Source of the DNA: Enterobacter sp.
GTDB lineage: Bacteria > Pseudomonadota > Gammaproteobacteria > Enterobacterales > Enterobacteriaceae
Direction: 5' to 3'
NCBI GenBank assembly: GCA_022649305.1
Contig: JALCNW010000003.1
Coordinates: 62,001 to 126,000 of the forward strand
Length of the DNA: 64,000 nt
The stretch's first letter is position 1. Every line of letters begins with the position of its first letter. The notes beneath the pieces were generated by a model. It did no database searches and was not told the DNA's origin. It saw nothing but the letters and a program-made list of their open reading frames with translations. Below are positions 9,646-21,067 of this stretch, piece after piece. A program made the translations under genes and the position numbers.

Positions 9646-10500
9646 ATGCGTGAGACGCCAAAATCCGACCGTCTGGAGTTGATAACCTTAAACGACACCA
9701 TCGTGTCGTTCAGTCGACTGTTTGCCAATACCGTGCGATACCATCACTGGCATCAGTGTCTGGAAATACTGTATGTGGAAGCAGGTTTCGGTGTCGCGAT
9801 TGTCGATAACCGCCATTACACCATGCGTCCTGGGCGGCTGTTTTTCTTCCCACCGTTTACGCTCCACAAGGTGATGGTGGACGAACAGGCCGAAGCAATT
9901 TATCGCCGCACTATTATTCATCTGGATCACCACGCGGTGTTGAAAGCGCTGCGCGACTTCCCGCAGTCCCGGCAGCGTTTGCAAAAGTTGTCGCAGCGCG
10001 GAGGAGAAGCCTGGGTCGCCGATGTCGCGCATTGCCATACTCACATCGACCATCTGCTGGGCTGTTATCCGTTACCGATGAACAGCGAGAACGTCGCCAG
10101 CCTGCTGATTAGCCTGTTTGCGATGCTTCCGGATGACAACGACGGCGCGCCCGGCAGCAGCCACGGTATTGCCAGCCAGGTGATGTTCTGGCTCGACGAG
10201 AATTACCGGCAAAAATTCAGCCTCGCGCGTCTGGCAGAAGAGTTAGGCAAATCCCGCAGCTACGTTTCACGAAAATTCCACACCGAGACGGGCGAGAAAA
10301 TTCACGATTACCTGAACACATTGCGGCTGCGCAAAGCCTGTGAATGTCTGTTGCATTCTGATGCGAGCGTGCGGGATATCGCCACCCGCGTCGGGTTTTC
10401 TGACGTCACCTACTTTATCAGCGCGTTCAAAAAGGGTATCGGTGAGACACCCCTACAGTACCGAAAGAGTCATCTAGCGACTCTTCTTCCCGGGCTTTAA
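9646..10500 (+). CDS. AraC family transcriptional regulator (cupin N-terminus plus HTH)
   Basis: FSLARLAEELGKSRSYVSRKFHTETGEKIHDYLNTLRLRKACECLLHSDASVRDIATRVGFSDVTYFISAFKKGIGETPLQYRK. Confidence 0.9.
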   Translation: MRETPKSDRLELITLNDTIVSFSRLFANTVRYHHWHQCLEILYVEAGFGVAIVDNRHYTMRPGRLFFFPPFTLHKVMVDEQAEAIYRRTIIHLDHHAVLKALRDFPQSRQRLQKLSQRGGEAWVADVAHCHTHIDHLLGCYPLPMNSENVASLLISLFAMLPDDNDGAPGSSHGIASQVMFWLDENYRQKFSLARLAEELGKSRSYVSRKFHTETGEKIHDYLNTLRLRKACECLLHSDASVRDIATRVGFSDVTYFISAFKKGIGETPLQYRKSHLATLLPGL

Positions 10501-11361
10501 GCCGCGATGGAATTCGTTAATACGCTTGATGGATTTAATGCTGCGCTGCGGCGCGGTGGACGCCACCGACAGCACGAGCATCTCCAGACACAGCAGGACC
10601 GTACCGTGCAGCGGAACTTTGCCTTTTTCGCCGCCGCGCGGAACGTGGATAACCACGTTAGCCTCTTTGCTAAATCGAGAATCCAGCGCGTTGGTTAATA
10701 AGATGGTCGGAATGCCCAGCCGTTTTGCCTCGCGCAGCGTGGTCTGCCCTTCACGATGCGCCGAATTTTGCGCCATCATCACCAGCACGTCACCGCGCTG
10801 AAGTTCAATGAGTTGCTCCGCAAGCCCAATTCCCGTGCGGTTGAGCGGCGTGGCGGGCAGCCCCATCCGGCTAAACATACGCGCAGTGTACTCCGCCAGA
10901 ATGCCCGACGCGCCAATGCCAAAAATGGCCACCTGGCGCGCCTCGCTCAGCAGCGCCACCGCCTGCGCCATGGCATAGCGATTGGCTGGCTCCGACAAGA
11001 CTTCGCAGGTGTGCTGATGGCCTTCCAGCACGAAGTCGATGCTGGAATTGACGTCGCTGGTCAGAATATTGACCGTGGTGGAGATCTTTTCGCTGGAGCT
11101 GATCGCTGGGCCAAACCAGTGCTCAAGCGTGCTTTTCAAATCCCGCAGCCCGGCAAATCCCAGCGCCTGAATCGCGCGCACCACCGTGGCATCGGAGGTT
11201 TTGAGCAGCGCGGCAATTTCCATCGCCGTTTGCTCCATCATCGCTTCGCGGTTTTCATTGATGTAGGTGGCGACCTGAAGCAGGCGAGGCGTCAACTGGT
11301 GTGCGCGGGCGCGAAAGCGTTCGCCGTAGACATCCACGCGAGATTTCTCTTTACGGATCAT
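10474..11361 (-). CDS. MurR/RpiR family transcriptional regulator with SIS domain
   Basis: N-terminal RpiR HTH (TSDATVVRAIQALGFAGLRDLKSTLEHWF) and SIS domain (VAIFGIGASGILAEYTARMFSRMG); overlaps the upstream SBP gene by 4 nt. Confidence 0.9.
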   Translation of the reverse strand: MIRKEKSRVDVYGERFRARAHQLTPRLLQVATYINENREAMMEQTAMEIAALLKTSDATVVRAIQALGFAGLRDLKSTLEHWFGPAISSSEKISTTVNILTSDVNSSIDFVLEGHQHTCEVLSEPANRYAMAQAVALLSEARQVAIFGIGASGILAEYTARMFSRMGLPATPLNRTGIGLAEQLIELQRGDVLVMMAQNSAHREGQTTLREAKRLGIPTILLTNALDSRFSKEANVVIHVPRGGEKGKVPLHGTVLLCLEMLVLSVASTAPQRSIKSIKRINEFHRGLKPGKKSR

Positions 11362-12305
11362 TTCAGCTCCGGCAGCGGACGGCCCGCGATGTGCGATTGC
11401 ACCTGCGCCGCCATCAGCCCCAGCGAGGCAAAGGAGTTAGAGATTGCCTCTTCGCGAGAGATCAGCACGTAATGCCCGGTGCGACAGGCGTTGAGGAACT
11501 GACACCAGCCGGGCATCACCGCGTCCATGGCCGCCAGCTCGTCCTGCGGCTTACCGCCGGTATCGCCCCGCCAGGTCGCAAAGACAAAATCGGCATCCAG
11601 CTCCGGCAGGCGTTCGGCGCTGACGTCAATACGTCCGCCGTCCGGAATACTCTCGATAAGCGGCGGGAAGGTGAAACCCGCGTCTCGCAGCACCCGGCCC
11701 AGAGAATGGTAGCTATGCATGGCGGTGATTTTCCCCTGGTTGGCCTGAATAACGGAAACGGAGATCTTACTGGTGTCGATTGTGGCCTTCAGCGCGTTAA
11801 TCTGTTCCTGATAGCGGCGCTCAAGAATGCTCAGTCGGGCCTGCGTACCGGTCAGTTGAGCCAGCTTGCGATAGATTTCCGGTGCGCCACCATCAAGATG
11901 ATCGATGCTCACCGTGGGGGCGATACGCGCTAGCTGCTCAACCGGCGTGTTGCGGGTGGGCTCGGTAATAATCAGATCCGGCTTTGCAGCCGCAATAGCT
12001 TCGATATCGATATCCGCCGTGCCGATAAACTGGATCTCGGAATTATCAAAATCAACGCCGGTTAACATGCCGCTGGAGCGGATAAAATGGCTGCCGTCAG
12101 GTCGGGTCCGGCCATGGCTGGCAATGGGCGGCACGCCCAGTTCAATCAGCGGAATCGTGATATCGAGGTCGTGTAGCGACACAATGCGCGTCGGGTGGAC
12201 CGGGACTTCCACCGTTCGACCTAAATCATCGGTGAAGGTCTGAACAGGTGCTGCGGCACTGGCGGTCACACTCACCAGAATCAGCATGGATAACAGTATG
12301 CGCAT
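11358..12305 (-). CDS. Iron-siderophore ABC transporter substrate-binding protein
   Basis: Sec signal peptide; TFTDDLGRTVEVPVHPTRIVSL ... DLIITEPTRNTPVEQLARIAPTV, class III periplasmic binding protein. Confidence 0.9.
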   Translation of the reverse strand: MRILLSMLILVSVTASAAAPVQTFTDDLGRTVEVPVHPTRIVSLHDLDITIPLIELGVPPIASHGRTRPDGSHFIRSSGMLTGVDFDNSEIQFIGTADIDIEAIAAAKPDLIITEPTRNTPVEQLARIAPTVSIDHLDGGAPEIYRKLAQLTGTQARLSILERRYQEQINALKATIDTSKISVSVIQANQGKITAMHSYHSLGRVLRDAGFTFPPLIESIPDGGRIDVSAERLPELDADFVFATWRGDTGGKPQDELAAMDAVMPGWCQFLNACRTGHYVLISREEAISNSFASLGLMAAQVQSHIAGRPLPELK

Positions 12306-12319
12306 AGCTCTTTCCCTTT

Positions 12320-13372
12320 TTAAAAGCGATCCCGACGCTGCCAGAGCAGCACCAGGAAAAACGGCCCGCCAATCAGCGAAACAATAATTCCCGCAGGCAA
12401 CTGCAACGGCAGAAACGCCAGCCGTCCGAGGTTATCCGCCAGCAAAACCAGCAGCGCACCGAGTACCGCACTGCCCGCAAGCAGCGTGGTCTGGCCGCCG
12501 CGCAGTAAAAAGCGCGCCATGTGCGGCGCGATTAACCCCACAAATCCAATACTCCCCACGCAAGAAACGCAGGCTGCAGTCAATAAAACGGGGGCGATGA
12601 CCTGCAACAATGCCAGCCTGGCGGTGCGTACGCCCAGTCCGGTTGCGGCCTGATTGCCTAACAGCGAGACATCTGCTGCCCGGGCGGTAAACAGCAGTAG
12701 CGCAAATGCAGGAAGCGCCCAACCAGCGGCAACGATCACCAGCGTCCAGTTTGCCGCATGCAGACTCCCGGCCAGCCACAGCAGCGCAGTCTGGACGTCA
12801 CGCACGTCGGCGGTGGTCATAAAGACCCCCATTCCCGCCGCAAAGGCCCACGACACACCAATGCCGACCAGAATAAAACGCGGGCGCGAGATATCGCGCG
12901 CCAGCACAACGACCAGCAGCGCCGTCAACAAACCGCCTGCCATACCGATGACTGGTCGCCAGACTATGCCCAGCGCCGGGAACTGAAATATCAGCAGTAA
13001 TACCGCCACGCTGCACCCTTCCTTCACGCCAATCAAACCCGGGTCGGCAAGGCCGTTACGGGTGATGGACTGCATGGCGGCTCCCGCGACACCGAGCATG
13101 GCCCCGCACAGCAGCGCCATCATCAGGCGCGGCAGACGAATATCCTCGACGATGTAACGCGCGTCTGCACTCAGCGCGTCAGGATAAAATAGCGCCCGCG
13201 CCATCGCCGATGCAGGAATGGGTAACGAACCGTGGGTGAGACCGTAAAGCATCATGCCCAGTGCAAGCAGTATCAACATCCCCAGCAGTAGCAGCGCCTT
13301 AGGTCTGACCACGGCTGAAAAGGTGCCAAGGCGCAGCGGGCGAAGGCCAGCGCGCAGAATCGCTCGATTCAT
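12320..13372 (-). CDS. FecCD family iron-siderophore ABC permease
   Basis: DIRLPRLMMALLCGAMLGVAGAAMQSITRNGLADPGLIGV and VGSIGFVGLIAPHMARFLL motifs. Confidence 0.92.
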   Translation of the reverse strand: MNRAILRAGLRPLRLGTFSAVVRPKALLLLGMLILLALGMMLYGLTHGSLPIPASAMARALFYPDALSADARYIVEDIRLPRLMMALLCGAMLGVAGAAMQSITRNGLADPGLIGVKEGCSVAVLLLIFQFPALGIVWRPVIGMAGGLLTALLVVVLARDISRPRFILVGIGVSWAFAAGMGVFMTTADVRDVQTALLWLAGSLHAANWTLVIVAAGWALPAFALLLFTARAADVSLLGNQAATGLGVRTARLALLQVIAPVLLTAACVSCVGSIGFVGLIAPHMARFLLRGGQTTLLAGSAVLGALLVLLADNLGRLAFLPLQLPAGIIVSLIGGPFFLVLLWQRRDRF

Positions 13373-14352
13373 TTGAACATCCTCGTCGCCATGATGATAA
13401 ATACCGGTGCGCCCACCAGCGCGGTTACTACGCCCGTTGCCAGCTCGTGGGGGGCAAACAGCGTACGAGCCGCGATATCCGCCAGCAGTAACACCAGCGC
13501 TCCGCAGCAGGCCGACAGCGGTACCATCACGCGTATATCAGCCGACACCAGACGACGAATCGTCTGTGGCACCACCAGGCCGATAAACCCAATCGGCCCG
13601 GCAATGGACACCGCTGCGCCGCAAAGCAGTGCAATCGACAGCAACGCTACAATGCGCGTGCGAAGCAGTGAGACGCCCAGCCCTTGCGCCATGCGGTCTC
13701 CCAGCGCCAGCATGTTCACCGAAGGGGCAAGCCAGACCGCGAGCACAAGGCCAGTCGCGGCAATCCAGGCGGCGCTCCGCGTCGTCGCCCAGTTCAGGCC
13801 CGCTAAATCGCCCGCCAGCCAGGTGCGCATCGCCAGCAGCGTTTGTTCATCGAGAATAAGCACCGCCGCGGTGATTGACGAGGCAAACGCTGAGATTGCC
13901 ACGCCGCAAAGCGTGACTTTCATCGGGGTCAGCCCGGAACGCCCGGCAGACGACAGCGTTAATACCAGCAGAAATAAGGTCCCTGCGCCGACCGCCGCAA
14001 TTAGCGGACGGCCAAAGGGTAACGTCAGCCCGAGCGCGCTGGTGATGACGACCGCCAGCGCTGCCCCCGCGTTTAGCCCCAGAATATGCGGCTCGCCAAG
14101 AGGATTGCGGATCACCGCCTGCAACAGCACGCCCGCCACGCCGAGTGCGGCCCCGGTAATCAGAGCAGCAAGCAGGCGCAGCAGGCGTAGATTGACGATC
14201 ACGTTATGGTCAAAACTGCGCGGATCGAAGGCGAGAAAAGCCTGCACGACGGTTTGCGCAGGAATATAACGCGCACCAATCCCAAGATGCACAATCGCGC
14301 CCAGAAGCAGTAAACCGATGAAGACAACCGACGCCAGGCTCGCGCGCATCAC
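13369..14352 (-). CDS. FecCD family iron-siderophore ABC permease
   Basis: NLRLLRLLAALITGAALGVAGVLLQAVIRNPLGEPHILGLNAGA; GPIGFIGLVVPQTIRRL. Confidence 0.92.
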   Translation of the reverse strand: MMRASLASVVFIGLLLLGAIVHLGIGARYIPAQTVVQAFLAFDPRSFDHNVIVNLRLLRLLAALITGAALGVAGVLLQAVIRNPLGEPHILGLNAGAALAVVITSALGLTLPFGRPLIAAVGAGTLFLLVLTLSSAGRSGLTPMKVTLCGVAISAFASSITAAVLILDEQTLLAMRTWLAGDLAGLNWATTRSAAWIAATGLVLAVWLAPSVNMLALGDRMAQGLGVSLLRTRIVALLSIALLCGAAVSIAGPIGFIGLVVPQTIRRLVSADIRVMVPLSACCGALVLLLADIAARTLFAPHELATGVVTALVGAPVFIIMATRMFK

Positions 14353-15158
14353 AACTTATCCCTGCGACGGCATGGCATAAAGAACGGTTTGCCGGTCATG
14401 GGGTTTATCGACATTTGCACGTCAACATCGAACACGGCTTTGATCAGCGCGGGGGTACACACATCGTCTTCATTGAGTACACCCTGCACCTTACCTTCGC
14501 GTAAAAAGACCAGCGTATCGCCGTAGTTCACCGCAAAGTTCAGATCGTGCAAGACCACGACGACGGTACGTCCGTGGTGGCGAGTTAAGTCGTGGAGAAG
14601 TTCGAGTATTTCGACCTGATAGCGCAGATCGAGAAAGGTGGTCGGCTCATCAAGTAAAATGTAAGGGGTTTGCTGCGCCAGGGCCATTGCAATCCAGCAT
14701 CGCTGACGCTGCCCGCCCGAGAGGCTATCTACAGGCAAATGAGCATAATCCTGCGTACCGGTTAAGCGCAGCGCCTCTTCAACGGCAAGCTCATCGGCGT
14801 CGGTCCACTGGCGCATAAAGTTTTGCCACGGAAAGCGCCCGCGCGATACCAGCTCAAAGACGGTGAGACCTTCTGGCAGCAGCGGTGATTGCGGCAAAAT
14901 GCCGAGTCTGCGCGAGACCGCTTTGGTGGGCTGGTCATGAATGACGTGACCATCCAGTCGTACCGCTCCGCCCATCGGTTGCAGCAGGCGGGCAATCGTA
15001 CTGAGTAGGGTCGATTTTCCGCACCCGTTCGCCCCGACCAGTACGGTCATTTTTTCAGGAGGAATGGTGAGGGTAATATCATCGACGATGATTTTTTTCT
15101 GATAGCCAGCAGTGAGGTTTTCGAGAACCAGCCCCTGCTCTGTCGCGTTCTGAGCCAC
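14349..15158 (-). CDS. Iron-siderophore ABC transporter ATP-binding protein (FecE/FepC-like)
   Basis: Walker A GANGCGKST, signature LSGGQRQR, Walker B YILLDEPTTFLD. Confidence 0.95.
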   Translation of the reverse strand: MAQNATEQGLVLENLTAGYQKKIIVDDITLTIPPEKMTVLVGANGCGKSTLLSTIARLLQPMGGAVRLDGHVIHDQPTKAVSRRLGILPQSPLLPEGLTVFELVSRGRFPWQNFMRQWTDADELAVEEALRLTGTQDYAHLPVDSLSGGQRQRCWIAMALAQQTPYILLDEPTTFLDLRYQVEILELLHDLTRHHGRTVVVVLHDLNFAVNYGDTLVFLREGKVQGVLNEDDVCTPALIKAVFDVDVQMSINPMTGKPFFMPCRRRDKL

Positions 15159-15194
15159 GTGTATGCCAACTTAATCAAATTACAGACAAATAAA

Positions 15195-15213
15195 AATAAA
15201 ACTCATTCTCCTT
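15195..15213. promoter_or_regulatory. Weak candidate Fur box for the ABC operon
   Basis: AATAAAACTCATTCTCCTT contains CATTCTC half of the Fur consensus. Confidence 0.35.
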
Positions 15214-15420
15214 TGAGAGTTTGCCGCTGCACTATGTAGTAGTCAAGAGGATAAACACCCTAATAAAACCAGGGGTAAACCTCACTACATCACCTGACTC
15301 ATTGTAAATTTAATTGATATTTTTCATGGCGTTAATCCGTAAGAAGTCCGTAAAGTTACCCGGCGCACTTTCTGTAGCTGATTTTATCTTTTTTCCATTT
15401 ACTACTACATTCCCGCATGA

Positions 15421-15439
15421 TTGAATGATTCTCAATTAC
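15421..15439. promoter_or_regulatory. Candidate Fur box upstream of the TonB receptor
   Basis: TTGAATGATTCTCAATTAC; reverse complement contains TTGAGAATCATT. Confidence 0.6.
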
Positions 15440-15538
15440 ATACCCGAACCCACACAGGCGAACGGGTAGCGCGTGACGGGCAATGACACACCAGCTTCAC
15501 CCGCGAGCATTCGCCGGGTATTTCGGGATAACGATTAA

Positions 15539-17680
15539 ATGGTTAAGTTCACAACTTCATTCTCTGGGGTAAAAGGGCGTGCGCTCTTTTCTCTGCTGTT
15601 TATTGTGCCGCTGGCGCAGGCGGCAGAAAATACAACGACAAAAGATGGCGAGACGTTAACCGTCATTGCCGATCCCAATGCGAAAGCGGAAGCCACTAAC
15701 GGCTATCAACCGCTGAATACCTCCACCGCCACGCTCACCACTATGCCGATGCTGGATATCCCGCAGGTGGTCAATACGGTCAGTGACAAGGTGCTGGAAG
15801 ATCAACACGCCACCACGCTTGATGAAGCGCTGTATAACGTCAGCAACGTGGTGCAAACCAACACGCTGGGGGGCACGCAGGATGCGTTTGTGCGCCGCGG
15901 CTTTGGCGCAAACCGCGACGGGTCGATCATGACCAACGGCCTGCGCACCGTGCTGCCGCGCAGCTTTAACGCATCGACCGAGCGCGTGGAAGTGCTAAAA
16001 GGTCCGGCGTCGACGCTGTATGGGATCCTCGATCCGGGTGGTCTGATCAACGTCTTGACCAAACGCCCGGAGAAGACATTTGGCGGGTCCATTTCTGCAA
16101 CGTCCACCAGCTTTGGCGGCGGCACCGGGCAACTGGACGTCACCGGCCCGATTGAAGGCACGCGTCTGGCATATCGCCTGACCGGCGAATATCAGAATGA
16201 AGATTACTGGCGCAACTTCGGCAAAGAGCGCAGCACTTTTATTGCACCATCGCTCACCTGGTTCGGCGATGATGCGACCGTTACGGTGCTCTATTCCCAT
16301 CGCGATTATCAGGCGCCTTTCGATCGTGGGACTATCTTCGATCTCACCACCAAACGACCGGTGGACGTGGATCGCAAAACGCGTTTTGACGAGCCGTTTA
16401 ACATTACTGACGGGCAATCCGATCTGGCGCAGCTGAACGCGGAATACCGCCTGAATAGCCAGTGGACCGCTAAATTCGATTACAGCTTTAGTCAGGATAA
16501 ATACTCGGATAATCAGGCCCGCGTAATGGCCTATGATTCGACAACCGGTGATCTGACGCGCCGCGTGGATGCCACGCAGGGATCGACCCAGCGCATGCAC
16601 TCTACCCGCGCGGATCTCCAGGGTAACGTTGATATCGCGGGGTTCTACAATGAGATCCTGACCGGCGTATCGTATGAGAATTACGATCTGCTGCGCACGG
16701 ATATGATCCGCTGTAAGAACGTGAAAGGTTTCAATATCTATAACCCGTCGTATGGCGATCTCAGTAAATGCACCACCGTGTCGGCCGCCGATAGCGACCA
16801 GACGATCAAGCAGGAGAGCTATTCCGCCTATGTCCAGGATGCGCTTTATCTGACGGATAAATGGATCGCAGTCACCGGCATTCGTTATCAGTCTTACACT
16901 CAGTACGCGGGCAAAGGCCGTCCGTTTAACGTCAACACCGACAGTCGCGACGACCAGTGGACGCCTAAAGCGGGCCTGGTTTACAAGCTCACCCCGTCGG
17001 TGTCGCTGTTCGCCAATTATTCGCAAACGTTTATGCCGCAATCGTCCATCGCCAGCTATATCGGCAATCTGCCGCCCGAAACGTCGAATGCCTACGAAGT
17101 GGGTGCAAAGTTTGACGTGTTCGACGGTATTACTGCCAATATTGCGCTATTTGATATTCACAAGCGCAACGTGCTGTACACCGAAAGCGTAGGGGATGAA
17201 ACCGTCGCCAAAACGGCGGGACGCGTACGTTCGCAGGGTGTGGAAGTGGATATAGCCGGTTCGTTAACCGAGAACACCAATATCATTGCCAGCTACGGCT
17301 ACACGGATGCAAAAGTGCTGGAAGATCCGGACTACGCGGGTAAACCTTTACCCAACGTACCGCGCCATACCGGCTCTCTGTTCTTGACCTACAATATTCA
17401 AAATGTGATTGGCGGAAATACGCTGACGCTTGGCGGCGGTGGGCATGGCGTTAGCCGTCGCTCAGCGACCAACGGCGCGGACTATTATCTGCCTGGTTAC
17501 GTTGTCGCGGACGCATTTGCGGCTTATAAAATGAAGTGGCAGTACCCGGTGACGCTACAGGTAAACGTGAAGAATCTGTTTGATAAGACCTACTACACGT
17601 CCTCGATTGGTACCAATAACCTGGGCAACCAGATTGGCGATCCTCGCGAAGTGCAGTTGACGGTGAAGATGGATTTTTGA
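15539..17680 (+). CDS. TonB-dependent siderophore receptor (FcuA/FhuE-like)
   Basis: Signal peptide, TonB-box-like ETLTVIA, plug motif RVEVLKGPASTLYGILDPGGLINVLTKRP, C-terminal NVKNLFDKTYYTSS ... VQLTVKMDF. Confidence 0.92.
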   Translation: MVKFTTSFSGVKGRALFSLLFIVPLAQAAENTTTKDGETLTVIADPNAKAEATNGYQPLNTSTATLTTMPMLDIPQVVNTVSDKVLEDQHATTLDEALYNVSNVVQTNTLGGTQDAFVRRGFGANRDGSIMTNGLRTVLPRSFNASTERVEVLKGPASTLYGILDPGGLINVLTKRPEKTFGGSISATSTSFGGGTGQLDVTGPIEGTRLAYRLTGEYQNEDYWRNFGKERSTFIAPSLTWFGDDATVTVLYSHRDYQAPFDRGTIFDLTTKRPVDVDRKTRFDEPFNITDGQSDLAQLNAEYRLNSQWTAKFDYSFSQDKYSDNQARVMAYDSTTGDLTRRVDATQGSTQRMHSTRADLQGNVDIAGFYNEILTGVSYENYDLLRTDMIRCKNVKGFNIYNPSYGDLSKCTTVSAADSDQTIKQESYSAYVQDALYLTDKWIAVTGIRYQSYTQYAGKGRPFNVNTDSRDDQWTPKAGLVYKLTPSVSLFANYSQTFMPQSSIASYIGNLPPETSNAYEVGAKFDVFDGITANIALFDIHKRNVLYTESVGDETVAKTAGRVRSQGVEVDIAGSLTENTNIIASYGYTDAKVLEDPDYAGKPLPNVPRHTGSLFLTYNIQNVIGGNTLTLGGGGHGVSRRSATNGADYYLPGYVVADAFAAYKMKWQYPVTLQVNVKNLFDKTYYTSSIGTNNLGNQIGDPREVQLTVKMDF

Positions 17681-17683
17681 TGT

Positions 17684-17708
17684 AAAAAAGCCCTGCATCG
17701 CAGGGCGT
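17684..17708. terminator. Bidirectional terminator between TonB receptor and parE
   Basis: AAAAAAGCCCTGCATCGCAGGGC hairpin. Confidence 0.7.
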
Positions 17709-17712
17709 AAAA

Positions 17713-19608
<1,896 letters not shown>

Positions 19609-19632
19609 TTAACTAGCAATTCGCAGTGATTG

Positions 19633-20214
19633 TCAGTGGCTGTGCAGTCCAAGAAAATCGACAATCTGGGTGAAATGATTCTCAAAGCCCGTGAAAGCAT
19701 GGTTTCCGCCCTCTTCTATAGTTTGGCGGCAAGAAGCGTAATACGCCACTGCCTGGCGGTAATCCAGCACTTCGTCACCCGTCTGTTGCAGCAGCCAGAT
19801 GAGATCTGGCGCGTCCAGCGGGTCTATCTGCATAACTTTGAGGTCGTAAATATGGCGTGACTCTAGCACATATTGTTGTCCGGTGTAGGGGTTCTCGTTT
19901 TGGCCAAGATAGTCTCTCAACAGCTCAAAAGGCCGTACTGCGGGGTTGACGACCACCGCTGGCACCATAAAGCATTGGGAGAGCCAGGTGGCGTAATATC
20001 CGCCCAACGAAGAGCCAACCACGCCAAACAATTTCCCGCCCTGTGCCATGACAATGGATTCCAGCATTTCCGCAGCCTCAGCCGGGTACGGCGGCAATTG
20101 CGGTACGATCATGTCAATGTGCGGATGGTGTTCGTTCAGCCACTGGCGAAACTGTGTCGCTTTTGCAGAACGTGGCGAGCTGTTAAACCCATGGAGATAA
20201 AGAAGCGTAGCCAT
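19633..20214 (-). CDS. yqiA: Esterase YqiA
   Basis: [26 protein letters not shown]; 193 aa; start trimmed from ORF-track start, abuts cpdA stop. Confidence 0.95.
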   Translation of the reverse strand: MATLLYLHGFNSSPRSAKATQFRQWLNEHHPHIDMIVPQLPPYPAEAAEMLESIVMAQGGKLFGVVGSSLGGYYATWLSQCFMVPAVVVNPAVRPFELLRDYLGQNENPYTGQQYVLESRHIYDLKVMQIDPLDAPDLIWLLQQTGDEVLDYRQAVAYYASCRQTIEEGGNHAFTGFENHFTQIVDFLGLHSH

Positions 20215-21041
20215 CAGTATCCTTCTGATGCCGTGTCGGGGCTGAACTGCGCGCCTTCCAGTCGGCAGACTTCTGTAGTCAGTGAACCATCGGCGTGAAG
20301 ATCCAGCCAGCGCCAGCCCGGCGCAATCGTATCTAACGTAAAGTTGGTGCAGTGCGGCTTGAATTGCACACACGTCGAGGGCGTCGCAAGCAGTCGGCGG
20401 CCATTCCAGTCGAGATCTTGCTCCTGGTGAATATGCCCGCAAAGTAAAGTGTTCACTTGCGTAAACCTCATCAGCACGCGATCCAGCGCAGCTGAATTAC
20501 GCAGGCTGTGCTGATCAAGCCAGCTACATCCTGCCGGCAGCGGATGATGATGCAGTAACAGCAAGGTTTGACGTTCAGGTTCGGCGATCAGTTTTCGCTC
20601 CAGCCATTCCAGCTGAAAATCGCTCAACTCGCCGTGTGGGACGCCGAAAACCTGGGTATCTAGCAGTAAAATTTGCCAATGCTCGCCCACCAAAACGCGC
20701 TTGGCCGGGGAGATCCCCGCATCCTGAAGCGCACTGTACATCGCAGGTTGAAAATCATGATTGCCCGGTAACCAGACGCAAGGCACGCTGAAGCTCGCGA
20801 TCCCCTCAGCAAAATGCTGATAGGCCGCGGCGCTTTGATCCTGTGCCAGATCGCCCGTAGCGACAATCAAATCACATTCGCGCTTTTGAGCATGAATGGC
20901 GTCCAGTACAGACTGATAACTCTCCCAGGTGTTCACACCCAGCAGCGTTTCATGTTTTTCGGCAAACAGGTGAGTATCAGTAATTTGCAATATCCTGACT
21001 GGCGCCCCACCAGCAACAGTCAGGTTCAACAGGCTTTCCAA
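20214..21041 (-). CDS. cpdA: 3',5'-cyclic-AMP phosphodiesterase
   Basis: [29 protein letters not shown]; metallophosphatase; synteny. Confidence 0.95.
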   Translation of the reverse strand: MESLLNLTVAGGAPVRILQITDTHLFAEKHETLLGVNTWESYQSVLDAIHAQKRECDLIVATGDLAQDQSAAAYQHFAEGIASFSVPCVWLPGNHDFQPAMYSALQDAGISPAKRVLVGEHWQILLLDTQVFGVPHGELSDFQLEWLERKLIAEPERQTLLLLHHHPLPAGCSWLDQHSLRNSAALDRVLMRFTQVNTLLCGHIHQEQDLDWNGRRLLATPSTCVQFKPHCTNFTLDTIAPGWRWLDLHADGSLTTEVCRLEGAQFSPDTASEGY

Positions 21042-21067
21042 ATGGTGTCCTTAGGTAGGTTTATGCG

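Noticed and set aside
13373-14269. 298-aa Ser/Ala/Thr-rich ORF antisense to FecCD permease
   Set aside because: Composition typical of the reverse of hydrophobic TM coding sequence; not a real protein.
15995-17041. 348-aa antisense ORF inside the TonB receptor
   Set aside because: No family signature; long antisense frames are common in GC-rich enterobacterial genes.
19633-20442. 269-aa version of YqiA
   Set aside because: N-terminal extension overlaps cpdA; the conserved start [13 protein letters not shown] is at 20214.
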